Source: Acidobacteriaceae bacterium
GTDB lineage: Bacteria; Acidobacteriota; Terriglobia; Terriglobales; Acidobacteriaceae
Assembly (NCBI GenBank): GCA_003142015.1
Contig: PLOI01000054.1
Span: 1 to 39,037 of the forward strand
Length of the DNA stretch: 39,037 nt
Direction of reading: 5' to 3'
In this document: piece after piece, positions 37,499 to 39,037 of the stretch
Numbering within the stretch: position 1 is the first letter of the stretch
Layout of the letters: the number at the start of each line of letters is the position of its first letter
Program-made: the position numbers and the translations under genes
The notes under the pieces: model-generated
Told to the model about the DNA's origin: nothing
What the model saw: the letters and a program-made list of their open reading frames with translations, nothing else
The model's database searches: none

Positions 37499-38092
37499 TT
37501 GTCAGAGAATGCACAACAGGAGAGCGCTCTTCACTCGGATGGACCAGTGACTGATTGCCCGCCGGGGAAGCAGTTGACGCCGAATTGGTTTGCCGTTTAC
37601 ACCTCTCCGCGCCATGAGAAGCGCGTGGGCCAGTACCTGAGCCAGAAGGAAATCGAGCATTACGTTCCCCTTTACCAGGCGCGGCGCAAATGGCGCGACG
37701 GCTCGAAGGTCACCGTGGATCTGCCGCTGTTTCCCGGCTACGTCTTTGTTCGCATCGACCGGAGTGAGCGTGTGCGGGTGCTGCAGGTGCCGGGGGTTCT
37801 AAGCGTTGTGGGCGGCACGGGACGCCAACCCGCTTCGATGCCGGACGCGGAGATCGACGCGCTGCGCGCCGGCCTTTCCCTTCGCCACGCCGAGCCGCAC
37901 CCTCTGCTGACCGTGGGGCAACGGGCGCGGATTCGCTCAGGCGCCCTTGCCGGGATGGTGGGCATTGTGGTGCGGCGGAAAAACAGCCTGCGCGTGGTTC
38001 TCACAATGGACCTCATCCGGCAAAGCGTTGCCGTGGAAGTGGATGGAGCGGAACTGGAGACTCTGGACGCAGATGACCCCGGTCCCACCTGA
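37499..38092 (+). CDS. NusG-like transcription termination/antitermination protein (UpxY/RfaH-like)
   Basis: NWFAVYTSPRHEKRVGQYLSQKEIEHYVPLYQARRKWRDGSKVTVDLPLFPGYVFVRI, KOW-like C-terminus; TTG start after GGAGGAGGG. Confidence 0.88.
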   Translation: MSENAQQESALHSDGPVTDCPPGKQLTPNWFAVYTSPRHEKRVGQYLSQKEIEHYVPLYQARRKWRDGSKVTVDLPLFPGYVFVRIDRSERVRVLQVPGVLSVVGGTGRQPASMPDAEIDALRAGLSLRHAEPHPLLTVGQRARIRSGALAGMVGIVVRRKNSLRVVLTMDLIRQSVAVEVDGAELETLDADDPGPT

Positions 38093-38336
38093 AACAGGTC
38101 TATAGGCCCGGAGAGATAATCCCGCAGCCGGCTGGCTCCCGCACTGTCCTGGCGTATTGCGGATGGGCTATATTGTCTACTGGCTGAATCGGGAACAGGC
38201 CGATTGAGCCTTGGAGGTTCACCGGCCCTGCGAAGCGAGTACGCGATTTCGGCATGGTTGCCGAAACTACCGCTTTGCGCGGAACGGGATGAGATGCACG
38301 CACCGGCACGTGGCTGCCAAGGGCCAGGAGGGTCTG

Positions 38337-38789
38337 ATGAAAGTTTCCGACACAATTGGATTAGTGCTGAAGAGCAAAGGCGAAAACAGCGTCCTGTCGA
38401 TCGCACCCGAGCAATCGGTTTACGAAGCAATCAAGAAGATGGCCGAACATAATATCGGCGCCTTGTTGGTGATGTCCAACAATCGACTGGTCGGCATCCT
38501 GTCGGAGCGCGACTACGCGCGTAAATGCGTCCTGATGGGCCGCCCTTCCAGAGAGACGCTGGTCCACCAGATCATGACCAGCCCTGTGGTCTTCGTGAGC
38601 CCGCAGCACACGGTGGATGAATGCATGACAATGATGACCGAACACCATTTTCGCCATCTCCCGGTGTTGGAGGATGAGACCGTGGTGGGAGTGATCTCGA
38701 TTGGCGACCTGGTGAAATGCGTAATCTCCGGCCAGGCGCAGACCATTGAGGCGTTGCAGGGCTACATTACAGGAGCGTATCCGGGATAG
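38337..38789 (+). CDS. CBS-domain pair protein
   Basis: Two CBS repeats: [29 protein letters not shown] and [28 protein letters not shown]. Confidence 0.92.
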   Translation: MKVSDTIGLVLKSKGENSVLSIAPEQSVYEAIKKMAEHNIGALLVMSNNRLVGILSERDYARKCVLMGRPSRETLVHQIMTSPVVFVSPQHTVDECMTMMTEHHFRHLPVLEDETVVGVISIGDLVKCVISGQAQTIEALQGYITGAYPG

Positions 38790-38849
38790 CTTTCGCAATC
38801 GGAACCCCAACCTTATCTAATGAATCAGTCGAACGGCTGGTGGAAAGAA

Positions 38850-38880
38850 GCCCCACTGCGGAAGGCAGTGGGGCTTTTTT
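38850..38880. terminator. Rho-independent terminator, likely bidirectional
   Basis: GCCCCACTGC-GGAAG-GCAGTGGGGC-TTTTTT. Confidence 0.92.
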
Positions 38881-39037
38881 ATCCGCGTTTCTTTCCGCCG
38901 GGTTTGCCGCCGGGACGAGATCCGGTGCGTTTGGCTCCGCCGGGTTTAACTCTGTGGCTGGGTTTGGCGGAGCTTCCAGGCTTGGGCTTGGAACGGGTGC
39001 CGGACGCAGGCTTGCCGGGGCCACCGAAGCTGGGCTT
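38879..39037 (-). CDS. C-terminal basic low-complexity tail of a protein running off the window
   Basis: Manual reverse translation: KPSFGGPGKPASGTRSKPKPGSSAKPSHRVKPGGAKRTGSRPGGKPGGKKRG*; ends right at the shared terminator. Identity not determinable from the tail. Confidence 0.6.
   Translation of the reverse strand, partial: KPSFGGPGKPASGTRSKPKPGSSAKPSHRVKPGGAKRTGSRPGGKPGGKKRG

Noticed and set aside
1-39037. CRISPR array, rRNA operon or intact prophage
   Set aside because: No regularly spaced repeats, rRNA-like sequence or phage structural genes visible.

Overview
GC-rich chromosomal window. Gene content and style are consistent with an acidobacterium (my inference). Most of it is ordinary housekeeping or envelope genes: a 5'-truncated lpxC at the left edge (missing from the ORF track), M20 peptidase, FKBP-type PPIase, coiled-coil porin, EAL-PAS protein, dapD, bacteriohemerythrin, Gfo/Idh/MocA oxidoreductase, RNase J, papain-like lipoprotein, Thr/Ser dehydratase, uppP, ftsK, cytidylate-kinase-like, tetR plus an RND efflux operon, tRNA-Ser(GCT), ppa, tetR plus a FAD oxidoreductase, glmS, a NusG-like protein and a CBS protein. 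The accessory stretch is about 26.6-31.5 kb: a decayed tyrosine recombinase, two PEP-CTERM genes that share near-identical 5' and 3' blocks around unrelated passengers, and an HTH/TM/TPR regulator. Main items for follow-up: (1) a 1463-aa ORF fusing a complete RND permease to a TolC-like outer membrane factor through an internal signal-peptide-like segment; (2) the PEP-CTERM 'cassette' pair; (3) a 52-nt leader plus start-codon repeat shared by the oxidoreductase and RNase J genes; (4) direct and inverted repeats placed as candidate operators; (5) twin TGAA-loop hairpins upstream of glmS. All calls come from reading the sequence and supplied translations; no searches were run.
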